From: Pseudomonas sp. dw_358
GTDB lineage: Bacteria; Pseudomonadota; Gammaproteobacteria; Pseudomonadales; Pseudomonadaceae
Reading direction: 5' to 3'
Assembly: GCF_018449655.1 (NCBI RefSeq)
Contig: NZ_JAAVUX010000001.1
Location: 620,001-684,000 of the forward strand
Length of the DNA: 64,000 nt
Of this stretch, positions 40,655 through 51,516 are shown one piece after another; position 1 is the first letter of the stretch; every line of letters begins with the position of its first letter. The notes below the pieces were generated by a model. That model did no database searches. It was not told the DNA's origin and saw only the letters and a program-made list of their open reading frames with translations. The translations under genes and the position numbers were made by a program.

Positions 40655-40699
40655 GATGTCCACTCTATTTGTTGTTGGCCGGCGCAATGCTTGCCGAGC

Positions 40700-41218
40700 T
40701 CAGCGCGGCGGCAGCTTTTGCAGGCGCTCGAGGATATCCAGCACCACCATGCGCGGCGGCCGTTCATCGGTGTGGATGATCACATCGGCGATTTCCCGGT
40801 ACAGAGGATCACGCACTTCCAGCAGTGCGCGCAAGGTGGCGGCAGGATCGGCGGTGCGCAATAGCGGCCGGTTGCGATCGCGGGCCGTGCGCCCGACCTG
40901 CTGCTCCACGGAAGCGTGCAGGTAGACCACCCGCCCGCCCGCGTGCAGGGCCAAGCGGTTTTCGCCACGCATCACGGCACCGCCTCCGGTGGCCAGCACG
41001 AGACCGTCATAGGTGCACAGCTCGGTCAGCACCGCCTGCTCGCGATCACGGAAGCCCGCCTCGCCTTCACGGTCAAAGATCCACGGGATATTGGCCCCGG
41101 TACGCAGTTCGATTTCCTTGTCGGAATCCTTGAACGGCAGGCGGAGCTCTTTGGCCAGCAAGCGGCCGATGGTGCTTTTACCCGCACCCATCGGCCCCAC
41201 AAGTATCAAATTTCGCAC
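40700..41218 (-). CDS. aroK: Shikimate kinase I
   Basis: AroK phosphorylates shikimate at the 3-hydroxyl with ATP. The 172-residue P-loop kinase has Walker [10 protein letters not shown] (residues 8-16), the shikimate-binding region FKDSDKEIE with the conserved aspartate, [13 protein letters not shown] and [11 protein letters not shown]. The start is a GTG; its ribosome binding site must lie in the end of pilQ, which stops only 4 nt upstream, so translation is probably coupled to pilQ. Confidence 0.97.
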   Translation of the reverse strand: MRNLILVGPMGAGKSTIGRLLAKELRLPFKDSDKEIELRTGANIPWIFDREGEAGFRDREQAVLTELCTYDGLVLATGGGAVMRGENRLALHAGGRVVYLHASVEQQVGRTARDRNRPLLRTADPAATLRALLEVRDPLYREIADVIIHTDERPPRMVVLDILERLQKLPPR

Positions 41219-41222
41219 GGAA

Positions 41223-43316
41223 TCAACGACTCACAGCAATCGCCTGGTTGTTCATGATACGCGGAGTCAGGAACACCAGCAGCTCGGATTTGACTTCCGA
41301 GACGGTATCGCTGCGGAAGAGGCGGCCAAGATACGGCACATCGCCGAGAAATGGCACCTTCGCCGTGCTTTTAGTTTGCGAGTTGCTGAACACGCCGCCG
41401 ATCACGATGGTCTCGCCATCATTGATCAGAACCTTGGCATTGACCTCGTTTTTCTGGATAGGCGGCACGCCCAGCACAGCGTTCAGGTAGTCAGGCGCAT
41501 CCTTGTTGACCTTGACCTCCATGATGATCCGGCTGTCCGGAGTGATCTGCGGCGTCACTTCGAGGGATAGCGCCGCCTCCTTGAACGATACCGTGGTTGC
41601 ACCGCTGGAGCTGGCCTCTTGATACGGGATCTCGCTGCCTTTGAGGATCTTCGCGGTCTCCTTGTCGGAGGTCACCACCTTGGGCTGCGACACCACCTCG
41701 CCGTTACCGGTGGCCTCCATGGCGCTCAGCTCCAGGTCCAGCAAGGTGTTATTGGTCAAGAAGCCGATACCGATGCCCGAAGTGGCATCCGTGGCGCCCA
41801 GGTCGACAAACGGTGTAGTGGTACCCGCAGCCGTAGTCGTCGTGGTGGTCGAACTGCCACCGTAGAGCGTCAGGTTACTGCTCTTGGCGGTGTTGGTCTG
41901 CCCCCCCCAGCGCACACCCAGGCTCTTGTTGTAATTGACGTTGGCTTCAACGATACGCGCTTCGATCATGACCTGGCGAACCGGGATGTCGAGTTGCGAC
42001 ACAATGCGACGTAATTCGTCAAGTCGCTCCTGGGTCTGGTAAGCAATGATGTTGTTGGTGCGCTCGTCCACCGTGATCGAACCACGCTCGGTCTCCTTGC
42101 TCTCGCCGGCAGTCACCGACTGGAACAATTTGGCGATGTCGGCAGCCTTGGCGTAGTTGACCTGCAGTAACTCGCGACGCAACGGCGCCAACTCCTGGAT
42201 CTGCTTCTGCGACTCCAGTTCCTGACGCTCGCGAGCGGCGATCTCGTCAGCTGGCGCGACCAGCAGGACGTTGCCGATCTTGCGCTTGTCCAGGCCCTGG
42301 GTTTTCAGCACCAGGTCGAGCGCCTGGTCCCATGGCACGTTTTGCAGACGCAGGGTGATGCCGCCCTTGACCGTGTCGCTTGCCACCAGGTTGAGATTGG
42401 TGAAGTCGGCAATCAACTGCAGTACCGAACGCACGTCGATGTCCTGGAAGTTCAGCGAGAGCTTTTCGCCGGTGTAGACATTGCGGTCGGCGTTGCGACG
42501 CGCCAGGTCATCATTGGTCAGGGGGCGAACGCTGATGGTCAGCTTGTTATCGGTCTGGTAGGAGGAATAGTCGAACGCGCCACTAGGCTCGATCAGGATA
42601 CTCGCCCGATCAGGAGTGACCGAGGAGCTGACAAACTGCACCGGGGTGGCGAAATCTTTCACATCCAGGCGCACGCGCAGCGCATCGGGCAGTTGGGTAC
42701 GGGGGAAATCGACGCGGATCTTGCCGCCCTCTTCCTTGATATCGGCACTGATGGCCGGGTCGCTCAGATCCACCACCACATTCCCTTCGCCCAACTCGCC
42801 GCGCTGGAAGTCGACGTTGCGAATGGCGCGTCCAACCGGCACGCCGGGGCGACTGACCACAGGTGCTGCGGCCGCTACCGGCCGGGCATTGGCCGGGGGA
42901 TTGGCTGGCGCACGAGGCGAAGCATTCAGGGATGCCGCACCTTCACCGATCAGCACGTACATGACGTTGCCTTGCACACGAGTGCTGTAGGGCACCAGCG
43001 TGGTCAGATTGATGATCACCCGCGTACGGTCCTGGGACTCGACCACCACCGCACTGCGGGCATTGCCGCCGCCCAGGTCGCGACTCTTGGTGCCGACCCC
43101 ATTGGTCACGCCCGGCAGATCCAGGGCGATACGCGCGGGCTGGTCGGTGGTGTAGCCACGAGGGGGCGTCACCGGCCCGTCGAAGGACAGTTTGAGTTCG
43201 ACCCGGTCACCCGGCAGTGATGCCACGTCCATGCTCTTGAGCGCAGCCGCCATGGCGCCAGGCGCTCCCAGGGCCATGCATAGGCAAATGCCGAAAGCGG
43301 AGAGGATCCTGTTCAT
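41223..43316 (-). CDS. pilQ: Type IV pilus secretin
   Basis: PilQ forms the outer-membrane gated channel through which the type IV pilus leaves the cell. The 697-residue precursor has a signal peptide (cleavage after GAMAA, near residue 24) and two AMIN peptidoglycan-binding domains (about 30-260). STN and N-domain repeats ([23 protein letters not shown]) precede the secretin core with [36 protein letters not shown] and the C-terminal [15 protein letters not shown]. It is the fifth gene of pilMNOPQ. The coding strand contains a run of eight G at 41901-41908. Confidence 0.97.
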   Translation of the reverse strand: MNRILSAFGICLCMALGAPGAMAAALKSMDVASLPGDRVELKLSFDGPVTPPRGYTTDQPARIALDLPGVTNGVGTKSRDLGGGNARSAVVVESQDRTRVIINLTTLVPYSTRVQGNVMYVLIGEGAASLNASPRAPANPPANARPVAAAAPVVSRPGVPVGRAIRNVDFQRGELGEGNVVVDLSDPAISADIKEEGGKIRVDFPRTQLPDALRVRLDVKDFATPVQFVSSSVTPDRASILIEPSGAFDYSSYQTDNKLTISVRPLTNDDLARRNADRNVYTGEKLSLNFQDIDVRSVLQLIADFTNLNLVASDTVKGGITLRLQNVPWDQALDLVLKTQGLDKRKIGNVLLVAPADEIAARERQELESQKQIQELAPLRRELLQVNYAKAADIAKLFQSVTAGESKETERGSITVDERTNNIIAYQTQERLDELRRIVSQLDIPVRQVMIEARIVEANVNYNKSLGVRWGGQTNTAKSSNLTLYGGSSTTTTTTAAGTTTPFVDLGATDATSGIGIGFLTNNTLLDLELSAMEATGNGEVVSQPKVVTSDKETAKILKGSEIPYQEASSSGATTVSFKEAALSLEVTPQITPDSRIIMEVKVNKDAPDYLNAVLGVPPIQKNEVNAKVLINDGETIVIGGVFSNSQTKSTAKVPFLGDVPYLGRLFRSDTVSEVKSELLVFLTPRIMNNQAIAVSR

Positions 43317-43349
43317 TTTTGAATTCCACTGTGCATGCTAGACCAGCCC

Positions 43350-43874
43350 TTATGAGCGTTCCTTGAGAGGTATGGTGCGCGGCCGCTCCAGCCACCCCCC
43401 TTCACCATCCGGAACAATTTCGACGATGTCGACCTGTGATTCGGTGATCGCGACAATGCGACCTTCGTTACGTCCCAGGTAGTCGCCTACCTTCACTCGA
43501 TGAACGCCTCCCGCACCGCGCATCAGCGCGTAGCGTCCAGTTTCGTTGGCCAATGTGCCGACCATCTCGAAGCTTTCGATGTTGAAGCCTTCAAGGAACT
43601 GCTTGGTGCGATTGGGATCGGGCTTGACCAATTGCGAACCCTTGGCGCGCTTGGTCAGGTCGATCTTGACCGGCGGTTGAAACGGGCTGCGCAACGCGGC
43701 CGCTTCGTAGGTAAATGCCTGATACGGGGCAAACCGCGGTATCGGCTCGATCGGCGTCTTCGGCCGGCTGTCGGCATCGCGCATGAACGCCTGGATATCA
43801 CTCATGTCACTGTTGCCGCAGCCGCTGAGCATCAAGGTCACGGCAACCAGTCCCGCTACTACCCGCGCCTTCAT
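43350..43874 (-). CDS. pilP: Type IV pilus inner-membrane lipoprotein PilP
   Basis: PilP links the inner-membrane PilMNO platform to the PilQ secretin. The 174-residue protein has a lipoprotein signal with the lipobox LSGC (lipidated cysteine near residue 20), a flexible N-terminal stretch and a small beta-sandwich HR domain (about 80-165; KVGDYLGRNEGRIVAITESQVDIVE). Its ATG overlaps the pilO stop by 4 nt and it ends 33 nt before pilQ. Confidence 0.96.
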   Translation of the reverse strand: MKARVVAGLVAVTLMLSGCGNSDMSDIQAFMRDADSRPKTPIEPIPRFAPYQAFTYEAAALRSPFQPPVKIDLTKRAKGSQLVKPDPNRTKQFLEGFNIESFEMVGTLANETGRYALMRGAGGVHRVKVGDYLGRNEGRIVAITESQVDIVEIVPDGEGGWLERPRTIPLKERS

Positions 43875-44521
43875 TTCTGCTGCCCCTGTACCGTGCCTGG
43901 CTTGGCCAGACCTTGATCGTTGTAGCGATACGTCTTGGCCAGAATGCTCATGCGCAGCTTGGTGGTGGAGGTGTCGTCTGCCGGTTTGATCTCGAAATCG
44001 TGCAAGGTCACGATGCGCGGCAGGCTGGCCACGCCGCTGACGAAGGTCGCCAGGTCATGGTAGTTGCCGGTCACGGTGATCTGGATCGGTGTTTCGATAT
44101 AGAACTGTTGCGGCACTTCGGGCAATAACTTGATCTCTTCGAACTCCAGACCGCTGCCCAGCCCCGTGCGTGTGATGTCTTCCAGCAGCCCGGGGACCTC
44201 GGTCACGCTGGGCAACTGACGCAGCATGGCACCAAACGAAGTCTCCATTTCCTTCATCTGCTCGACATAGGCCTCAAGATTGGTGGCCAAAGCCGCCTTG
44301 CTCAAGTATTGAGCCCGCAGCTGTTGTTCCTGGGCACGGCTGGCCTCCAGCTGATCGCCCATGTCGCTGATATGAAACTGGTACCCGAGGCCGAGCAGCA
44401 GGATCATCAGCAGCACCCCGGCAATGGTCTTGATCGCCGCCGGCCAAGAGCCGATGTTGTTGATGTCCAGGTCACTGAGGTTGACCTTGCGCAGGCTGTC
44501 CATCCATTCCGACATGTTCAT
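43871..44521 (-). CDS. pilO: Type IV pilus assembly protein PilO
   Basis: PilO pairs with PilN in the alignment subcomplex that joins the pilus motor to the secretin. The 216-residue protein has one membrane segment (about 30-50, AIKTIAGVLLMILLLGLGYQ), a coiled coil (55-105) and a ferredoxin-like periplasmic domain. The ATG at 44521 overlaps the pilN stop as ATGA, which supports this start over an ATG two codons later. It overlaps pilP by 4 nt. Confidence 0.96.
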   Translation of the reverse strand: MNMSEWMDSLRKVNLSDLDINNIGSWPAAIKTIAGVLLMILLLGLGYQFHISDMGDQLEASRAQEQQLRAQYLSKAALATNLEAYVEQMKEMETSFGAMLRQLPSVTEVPGLLEDITRTGLGSGLEFEEIKLLPEVPQQFYIETPIQITVTGNYHDLATFVSGVASLPRIVTLHDFEIKPADDTSTTKLRMSILAKTYRYNDQGLAKPGTVQGQQK

Positions 44522-45080
44522 TTGCTGTCACTCTCCGCCGGTACCGTCTGACGAACCGTGAGCTGGAAGGCATTGGCCTGATCAACGTCTCCGGAGGGCT
44601 TGGTCTTGACCTCGGTCAGCACCGCCTGCTGCAGCCAGGGAGAACCCTCGAGGTTGCGCAGCAACTCGGAGACGCGATTGTTGGACTCGGCGTTGCCTGA
44701 AATCGAGATCACCTTGTCGACCATCTTCACGTCGGTGAAATACACCCCGTCCGGCAAGGTACGCGCCAGCTGGTCGAAGATGCGCCCGCTGATGGGCCGG
44801 TTGCCTTGCAGGTCCTGGATGATTTTCATGCGCTCGACCAACTGCTTGCGCCGCGCCTTGAGGTCGCTGATCTGTTTGATCCGGTTGTCCAACGCCGTGA
44901 GCTGGGTCTGGAGGTATTGATTGCGCGCCGTCTGCGCATCGATTTCGCTGGCGTAGTAGCGATCGGCAAGAATCACGATTCCGGCAGCCGCAATGGCGAC
45001 AGCTGCCAGAGAGGACAGGAAGCGCTTACGGCGCTTTTCGCGCAGCTGCTCGCGCCATGGCAAGAGGTTGATGCGTGCCA

Positions 45081-45081
<1 letters not shown>
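44518..45081 (-). CDS. pilN: Type IV pilus assembly protein PilN
   Basis: PilN has the short conserved cytoplasmic tail INLLPWRE (residues 3-10) that binds the groove of PilM, a membrane segment (about 22-42), a coiled coil and a periplasmic domain that pairs with PilO. The 187-residue length is normal. Its start overlaps the pilM stop (ATGA) and its stop overlaps pilO, showing translational coupling through the operon. Confidence 0.96.
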
Positions 45082-46172
<1,091 letters not shown>

Positions 46173-46326
46173 TTACGGACCATTTTTTATGCGAAGCATT
46201 TAATAGCAGTCTTGACAGAAGCGCAAATGACGCTATCAGCCGAAAAATGCTTATAATGCCCAGCGCTTTTTCCTTACCCTTGCTGACTGCGTTCAATCCA
46301 TTCTTTTATCTGGAAATCCAAAAGCC

Positions 46327-48783
46327 TTGATACGTTTGCTGAAGTTTATCGGGTGGTCCATTGTCGCCGTGGTCTGCGGGCTGGTGCTCGTCGTGAGCGG
46401 TGCGTTTCTTTATCTTAGCCCCAGCCTTCCCTCCGTGGACGCGCTGAAAAGTGTCGAATTGCAAATCCCGCTCCGGGTCTACAGCAGCGATAACAAGCTG
46501 ATTGCAGAATTCGGCGAGATGCGCCGCTCGCCGATCAAGTTCGCCGACGTCCCACCTCATTTCATTGACGCGCTGCTGTCGGCCGAAGACGACAATTTTG
46601 CCAACCACTACGGCGTCGATCCCGGCAGCCTGGTCCGCGCTGCCTCGCAGTTACTGCGTACGGGGCACATCCAGACCGGCGGCAGTACCATCACCATGCA
46701 GGTGGCGAAGAACTATTTTTTGACGAATGAGCGCAGTTTTTCGCGAAAAATCACTGAGATCCTCCTTGCCTTGCAAATCGAGCGCCAACTTAGCAAGGAC
46801 GAGATTCTCGAGCTGTACGTGAACAAGATTTACCTGGGTAACCGCGCCTACGGCATCGACGCCGCGTCGCAGGTCTACTACGGCAAGTCCATCCGCGATG
46901 CCAGTCTTGCGCAGATGGCGATGATCGCCGGCCTGCCCAAAGCGCCGTCGCGTTTCAACCCACTGGCCAATCCGGCGCGCAGCAAAGAGCGACGCGACTG
47001 GATCCTCGGGCGCATGTACAAGCTCGGCAAAATCGACGCCGCCAGCTATCAGGCTGCGCTCGCCGAACCGCTCAATGCCAGCTATCACGTGCCGACCCCG
47101 GAAGTGAACGCGCCGTGGATTGCCGAGATGGCCCGCGCCGAAATGGTCGGCCGCTATGGCAGCGACGCCTACACCCAAGGCTTCCGTGTCACCACCACGA
47201 TTCCAAGCAACCTGCAGGAAGACGCCAACAAGGCGGTGTTCGACGGCCTGACCGAGTACGACCAGCGCCACGGCTACCGCGGTCCGGAAGCCCGACTGCC
47301 CGGCAAATCCCGCGACGCCTGGGTGACCGAACTGGGCAAGCAGCGCCCGCTCAACGGCCTGGAGCCGGTGATCGTCAGCCAGGTCACCAAAGATGGCCTG
47401 ACCGTCGTCGATCGTGACGGCAAGGATGGCCACGTCAGCTGGGACACCATGAAATGGGCCCGCCCGTTCATCAACACCAACAGCCTGGGCCGCAGCCCGA
47501 GCCAGCCAGGTGACGTAGCCCAGGCAGGCGACCTGATCCGCGTACAGCGCCTGCCCGATAATTCGCTGAAGTTCAGCCAGTTGCCGCAGGCCCAGAGCGC
47601 ACTGGTATCCCTTGACCCGCAAAACGGTGCGATCCGTGCCTTGGTCGGCGGTTTCGCCTTCGAGCAGAGCAACTACAACCGTGCGACCCAGGCCAAGCGC
47701 CAACCAGGCTCCAGCTTCAAGCCATTCATCTACGCCACCGCGCTGGATACCGGCTATACGCCAGCAACGCTGGTCAACGATGCCCCGATCGTGTTCGTGG
47801 ACGATGCTTCGGACAATGTCTGGCGTCCAAAAAATGACACTAACACCTTCCTCGGCCCCATTCGGCTGCGTGAAGCGCTGTACAAGTCACGCAACCTGGT
47901 GTCGATCCGCGTGCTGCAGAGCCTGGGGGTGGAACACACCATCGACTACATCACCAAGTTCGGCTTCAACAAGCAGGACCTGCCGCACAATCTGTCGCTG
48001 GCCCTGGGTACTGCCACCCTGACACCGATGGAAATCGCCACAGGCTGGAGTACATTTGCCAACGGCGGCTTCAAGATCACGCCGTACCTGATCGACAAGA
48101 TCGAAAGCCGCAGTGGCGAAACGCTGTTCACCGCCAACCCGCCCAGCGTCCCGCCTGCTGACGTAGCCGCTTCGGCTCCGGTGGCAGCACCGGCCGACCC
48201 GGCGCCGATTGTCGCCGGCACTGCGACCGGCAACGATGCGACCCCAGCCCTGAACAGCGCCCCTGCCGCGCCTGCGTACGCGCCACGAATCATGGATGGA
48301 CGCACCACCTATATCCTCAACAGCATGCTCGAGGACGTGATCAAGCTGGGCACCGGCCGCAAGGCACTAGCCCTGGGCCGTCCGGACATCGCTGGCAAGA
48401 CCGGCACCACCAACGACTCCAAGGATGCATGGTTCTCCGGCTACAACGGCGACTACATGACCACCGTCTGGACCGGCTTCGACCAGCCTGAAACCCTGGG
48501 CCGCAAGGAGTTCGGCGGCACCGTGGCACTGCCGATCTGGATGGACTACATGGGCGCCGCACTCAAGGGCAAGCCGCCACACACTCAGGCGGAGCCGGAA
48601 GGCGTACTCAGCCTGCGGGTCGACCCGATCAGCGGACGCGCCGCCACCCCGGGCACGCCGAACGCGTACTTCGAGCTGTTCAAAAGCGAAGACACCCCGC
48701 CGAGCAATAGCGAGCTTGGTAACGGTACGGCACCTGGCAGCCCGCTGCCGGCGGACGAGCAGGCGCCTCTGGATCTGTTCTGA
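46327..48783 (+). CDS. ponA: Penicillin-binding protein 1A
   Basis: PBP1A is a bifunctional peptidoglycan synthase of the inner membrane. The 818-residue protein has an N-terminal membrane anchor (about 8-30), a GT51 glycosyltransferase domain (about 55-230) with EDDNFANHYGVD carrying the catalytic glutamate, an OB-like insertion (310-400) and a transpeptidase domain with QPGSSFKP (nucleophilic Ser), SRN and KTGTT. An Ala/Pro-rich insert sits near 615-655. It starts with TTG in the context CCTTGATACG, with a weak ribosome binding site; no in-frame ATG fits the family start. The divergent neighbour is pilM, as in other pseudomonads. Confidence 0.96.
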   Translation: MIRLLKFIGWSIVAVVCGLVLVVSGAFLYLSPSLPSVDALKSVELQIPLRVYSSDNKLIAEFGEMRRSPIKFADVPPHFIDALLSAEDDNFANHYGVDPGSLVRAASQLLRTGHIQTGGSTITMQVAKNYFLTNERSFSRKITEILLALQIERQLSKDEILELYVNKIYLGNRAYGIDAASQVYYGKSIRDASLAQMAMIAGLPKAPSRFNPLANPARSKERRDWILGRMYKLGKIDAASYQAALAEPLNASYHVPTPEVNAPWIAEMARAEMVGRYGSDAYTQGFRVTTTIPSNLQEDANKAVFDGLTEYDQRHGYRGPEARLPGKSRDAWVTELGKQRPLNGLEPVIVSQVTKDGLTVVDRDGKDGHVSWDTMKWARPFINTNSLGRSPSQPGDVAQAGDLIRVQRLPDNSLKFSQLPQAQSALVSLDPQNGAIRALVGGFAFEQSNYNRATQAKRQPGSSFKPFIYATALDTGYTPATLVNDAPIVFVDDASDNVWRPKNDTNTFLGPIRLREALYKSRNLVSIRVLQSLGVEHTIDYITKFGFNKQDLPHNLSLALGTATLTPMEIATGWSTFANGGFKITPYLIDKIESRSGETLFTANPPSVPPADVAASAPVAAPADPAPIVAGTATGNDATPALNSAPAAPAYAPRIMDGRTTYILNSMLEDVIKLGTGRKALALGRPDIAGKTGTTNDSKDAWFSGYNGDYMTTVWTGFDQPETLGRKEFGGTVALPIWMDYMGAALKGKPPHTQAEPEGVLSLRVDPISGRAATPGTPNAYFELFKSEDTPPSNSELGNGTAPGSPLPADEQAPLDLF

Positions 48784-48821
48784 CCCGTGGGAGCCCTGCT
48801 CCCAAAGCCCGCGCCGGAAAC

Positions 48822-48858
48822 AAAAAAAGCCCCGACTCTCGCGAGTCGGGGCTTTTTT
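48822..48858. terminator. Bidirectional terminator between ponA and malic enzyme
   Basis: A perfect 10-bp stem GCCCCGACTC / GAGTCGGGGC with a 4-nt loop is flanked by seven A and six T residues, so it works for both convergent genes. It lies 38 nt after ponA and 20 nt after the malic enzyme stop. Confidence 0.95.
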
Positions 48859-48878
48859 ATCCAAGCGCCAAACGGTTA

Positions 48879-50147
48879 TCAGCCGTTGAACACATCATCC
48901 ACGCTCTTGAGCGGGTAGTGCTTTGGATACGGCAGGGTCGCCACACCGGTCTCGATCGCCGCTTTGGCCACAGCATCGGAAATCAGGGTGATCAGGCGCG
49001 GGTCCATCGGCTTGGGAATGATGTACTCACGGCCAAATTCCAACGAAATACCGCCGTAGGCATCGCAGACTTCCTGTGGCACCGGCAGCTTGGCCAGTTC
49101 ACGCAGCGCCGTGGCTGCCGCGATCTTCATTTCTTCATTGATGCGCTTGGCGCGAACGTCCAGGGCACCACGGAAGATGAACGGGAAGCCCAGCACGTTG
49201 TTGACCTGGTTCGGGTAGTCCGAACGGCCAGTGGCCATAATCACGTCGTTACGGGTGGCATGGGCCAGCTCCGGGGAGATTTCCGGATCCGGGTTCGAGC
49301 AGGCGAACACGATCGGATTGGCCGCCATGCGCTTGAGGTCTTCCGGGCTGAGCAGGTTCGGACCCGACAGGCCGACGAACACGTCGGCGCCTTCCAGCGC
49401 TTCGGACAAGGTGCGCTTGTCGGTCGGGTGCGCGAACACCGCCTTGTACTGGTTCAGGTCTTCACGGCCCGCGTGGATTACACCCGTGCGGTCGATCATG
49501 TAGATGTTTTCGATCTTCGCGCCCATGCTCACCAGCAACTTCATGCAGGAGATGGCCGCGGCACCCGCACCCAGGCAGACGATCTTCGCTGCTTCCAAGG
49601 TCTTGCCGGCGATTTCCAGGGCGTTGATCATGCCTGCGGCCGTCACGATGGCCGTGCCGTGCTGGTCATCGTGGAACACCGGGATATCGCATTGTTCGAT
49701 CAAAGCCCGCTCGATCTCGAAGCACTCAGGCGCCTTGATGTCTTCCAGGTTGATGCCACCGAAGGTGATGGAGATGCGCTTGACGGTGTCGATGAACGCC
49801 TGCGGGCTTTCCGAATCGACTTCGATGTCGAACACGTCGATGCCGGCGAAGCGCTTGAACAGCACCCCCTTGCCTTCCATGACTGGCTTGGAGGCCAACG
49901 GGCCGAGGTTACCCAGGCCCAGAATCGCGGAACCGTCCGAAATCACTGCCACCAGGTTGCCTTTGCCGGTGTACTTGTAAGCCAGCTCGGGGTCACGGCC
50001 GATTTCACGCACAGGCTCGGCCACACCCGGGCTGTAGGCCAGGGACAGGTCGCGTGCGGTGGCGGTGGGTTTGGTGAGTTCGACGCTCAGCTTCCCCGGA
50101 CGCGGGTGGGCATGGTACTCGAGAGCGGCAGTTTTCAGATCTGACAT
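48879..50147 (-). CDS. Malic enzyme, short form (NADP-dependent likely)
   Basis: The enzyme decarboxylates malate to pyruvate with reduction of NAD(P)+. At 422 residues it is the short form without the phosphotransacetylase-like tail of E. coli MaeB. Visible motifs are [13 protein letters not shown], the catalytic region [17 protein letters not shown], the metal-binding [11 protein letters not shown] and a dinucleotide-binding [15 protein letters not shown]. The ATG at 50147 ([13 protein letters not shown]) fits the family; upstream in-frame extension is rejected. Cofactor preference is inferred from family, not proven. It could supply NADPH for PHA and lipid synthesis. Confidence 0.93.
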   Translation of the reverse strand: MSDLKTAALEYHAHPRPGKLSVELTKPTATARDLSLAYSPGVAEPVREIGRDPELAYKYTGKGNLVAVISDGSAILGLGNLGPLASKPVMEGKGVLFKRFAGIDVFDIEVDSESPQAFIDTVKRISITFGGINLEDIKAPECFEIERALIEQCDIPVFHDDQHGTAIVTAAGMINALEIAGKTLEAAKIVCLGAGAAAISCMKLLVSMGAKIENIYMIDRTGVIHAGREDLNQYKAVFAHPTDKRTLSEALEGADVFVGLSGPNLLSPEDLKRMAANPIVFACSNPDPEISPELAHATRNDVIMATGRSDYPNQVNNVLGFPFIFRGALDVRAKRINEEMKIAAATALRELAKLPVPQEVCDAYGGISLEFGREYIIPKPMDPRLITLISDAVAKAAIETGVATLPYPKHYPLKSVDDVFNG

Positions 50148-50292
50148 GGTGGCATTCCGCTTTTTATAGGGTCTGACGGGATGGCCGAGGATACGCAAGT
50201 CGCAAACGCCCGACAAGACGGGTCAGTCATCGTTCACCCTGCCTGTAAAGCCTGACTTTGGTCGCAAGACCATAGCCCAGGCGGGCCAGAGT

Positions 50293-50320
50293 GTTCACAA
50301 TTTAATTTTTTATTGTGTAC
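50293..50320. promoter_or_regulatory. AT-rich inverted repeat upstream of malic enzyme
   Basis: GTTCACAAT and ATTGTGTAC form 9-bp arms with one mismatch, separated by 10 AT-rich bases. The element lies 6 nt after the nuclease stop and about 145 nt before the malic enzyme start. It may be an operator for malic enzyme or a weak end signal for the nuclease transcript. Confidence 0.35.
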
Positions 50321-50325
50321 ATATT

Positions 50326-51129
50326 TTAATGCACCAACTGCAACATGCTCGGATCACTCAACGTCAGCATCCATCGGGCCTGACCGCGCTGCGATCCCCC
50401 TCGCCGCGAACGATCCAGTACCCAGCCGCGGACTTCCACGGCCTGGCCTTTATAGCGTGCCAGCCATTGATCGTCGAAGCGCGCTTGATCGCGGGCGGCA
50501 ATGTGCAGCACCAGGCTGTCGCTCAGGTTGAGCCAGAGCCCACCGCGATTGCGCTGCACCTCACCGACTGTACCGCTGACCAGTGCAAAACCGGATTGGG
50601 AGACTTGGCTGGCAGCGACCATCGGCGACCGGCGCCACAGCCCAAGGCCTGCTGCCCGGGCCTGAAGCTCGGCACGCCGCTGGCAATCGGCCCGATCGAC
50701 ATTGGGCGCCACTGCGATCTGGTAAGCCAGCCCTTGCGCCAACAGTTGCGTCTCAAGGTTGGTCCCGTTCAGGCTGTAAAGGTGGGCGAGGGTACGACCG
50801 TATTTGTCCGAGGCCTCGCGCCCCGGCTGTAACAGCAGACGGCCATCGCTGGCTCGTACAAGTGCTTGCAGACGCTGGCGGGCAGCCACGGCAAAGGGCT
50901 CGTCGCTACGCCCCTTGCGACCCAGCTCCGGCGCATTGAGGCCGATCAGTCGCACGCTGCGGCCATCCTGCAAGCGCAGTGTGTCTCCATCCACCACATG
51001 GCGCACCTGAACCTGCGCCAGCCCGGATGGGGCAGGACAAAAGGTCTCGGCCATGGCCTGGAACGAAAAACATGCGGATACAAAAAAGGCGCCCACAAGG
51101 GGCGCCTTCTTTAACAACAGCTTGATCAA
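50326..51129 (-). CDS. Secreted thermonuclease-like (SNase fold) protein
   Basis: The product of up to 267 residues carries a signal peptide (LLKK, hydrophobic core, cleavage after QAMA near residue 27). A staphylococcal-nuclease-like OB domain follows (about 38-165): VVDGDTLRLQDGRSVRLIGLNAPEL holds the metal-binding aspartate and catalytic arginine, then DKYGRTLAHLY holds the second arginine. The C-terminal 100 residues include an OB-like region. The start is difficult: TTG at 51129 gives the signal peptide but has no clear ribosome binding site, and this part overlaps the rpmE terminator; the ATG at 51054 would give a leaderless cytoplasmic protein. It is 5 nt after rpmE. Confidence 0.83.
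   Translation of the reverse strand: MIKLLLKKAPLVGAFFVSACFSFQAMAETFCPAPSGLAQVQVRHVVDGDTLRLQDGRSVRLIGLNAPELGRKGRSDEPFAVAARQRLQALVRASDGRLLLQPGREASDKYGRTLAHLYSLNGTNLETQLLAQGLAYQIAVAPNVDRADCQRRAELQARAAGLGLWRRSPMVAASQVSQSGFALVSGTVGEVQRNRGGLWLNLSDSLVLHIAARDQARFDDQWLARYKGQAVEVRGWVLDRSRRGGSQRGQARWMLTLSDPSMLQLVH
51082..51110 (-). terminator. Terminator after rpmE, inside the start of the nuclease gene
   Basis: On the minus strand AAGGCGCCC (loop of five) GGGCGCCTT is followed by TTTT, a strong factor-independent terminator 25 nt after the rpmE stop. The same bases encode the KKAPLVGAFF part of the nuclease signal peptide. Confidence 0.82.
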
Positions 51130-51134
51130 TGGGA

Positions 51135-51353
51135 TCAGGCCTTTTTGGCGCCGAAGCCACCGAAACGCTGCTTGAAGCGGTCAACACGGCCGCCTACGTC
51201 CAGCACTTTCTGTTTGCCGGTGTAGAACGGGTGGCACTCGGAGCATACGTCCAGGCTCAGAGGCTTGGCCAGGGTGGAACGGGTGTGGATGACGTTGCCG
51301 CAGCTGCAGGTGGCGTCAACGGCTTCGTAAACTGGATGGATATCAGCTTTCAT
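51135..51353 (-). CDS. rpmE: 50S ribosomal protein L31 (zinc-binding type)
   Basis: The 72-residue ribosomal protein keeps all four zinc ligands, Cys16, Cys18, Cys37 and Cys40 (CSC and CSEC), so it is the C+ type, replaceable under zinc limitation by a C- paralogue in many bacteria. The ATG at 51353 follows GAGGAAG at good spacing. It is divergent from priA, with 163 nt between them. Confidence 0.97.
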   Translation of the reverse strand: MKADIHPVYEAVDATCSCGNVIHTRSTLAKPLSLDVCSECHPFYTGKQKVLDVGGRVDRFKQRFGGFGAKKA

Positions 51354-51516
51354 GGTTACTTCCTCAGCTAGCGTGCCGCCACTCAACACCATTGTTGAAT
51401 ACCGCACGTAATAGGCCGGCCATGTTATCAGAGTTCTTCGATCACGCAAGAGGTCGCCGGTACCGATGGTCGTCTGCTAACCTGCCCGCCGATAAGCCAT
51501 CCAGAGTACCCCCCGC

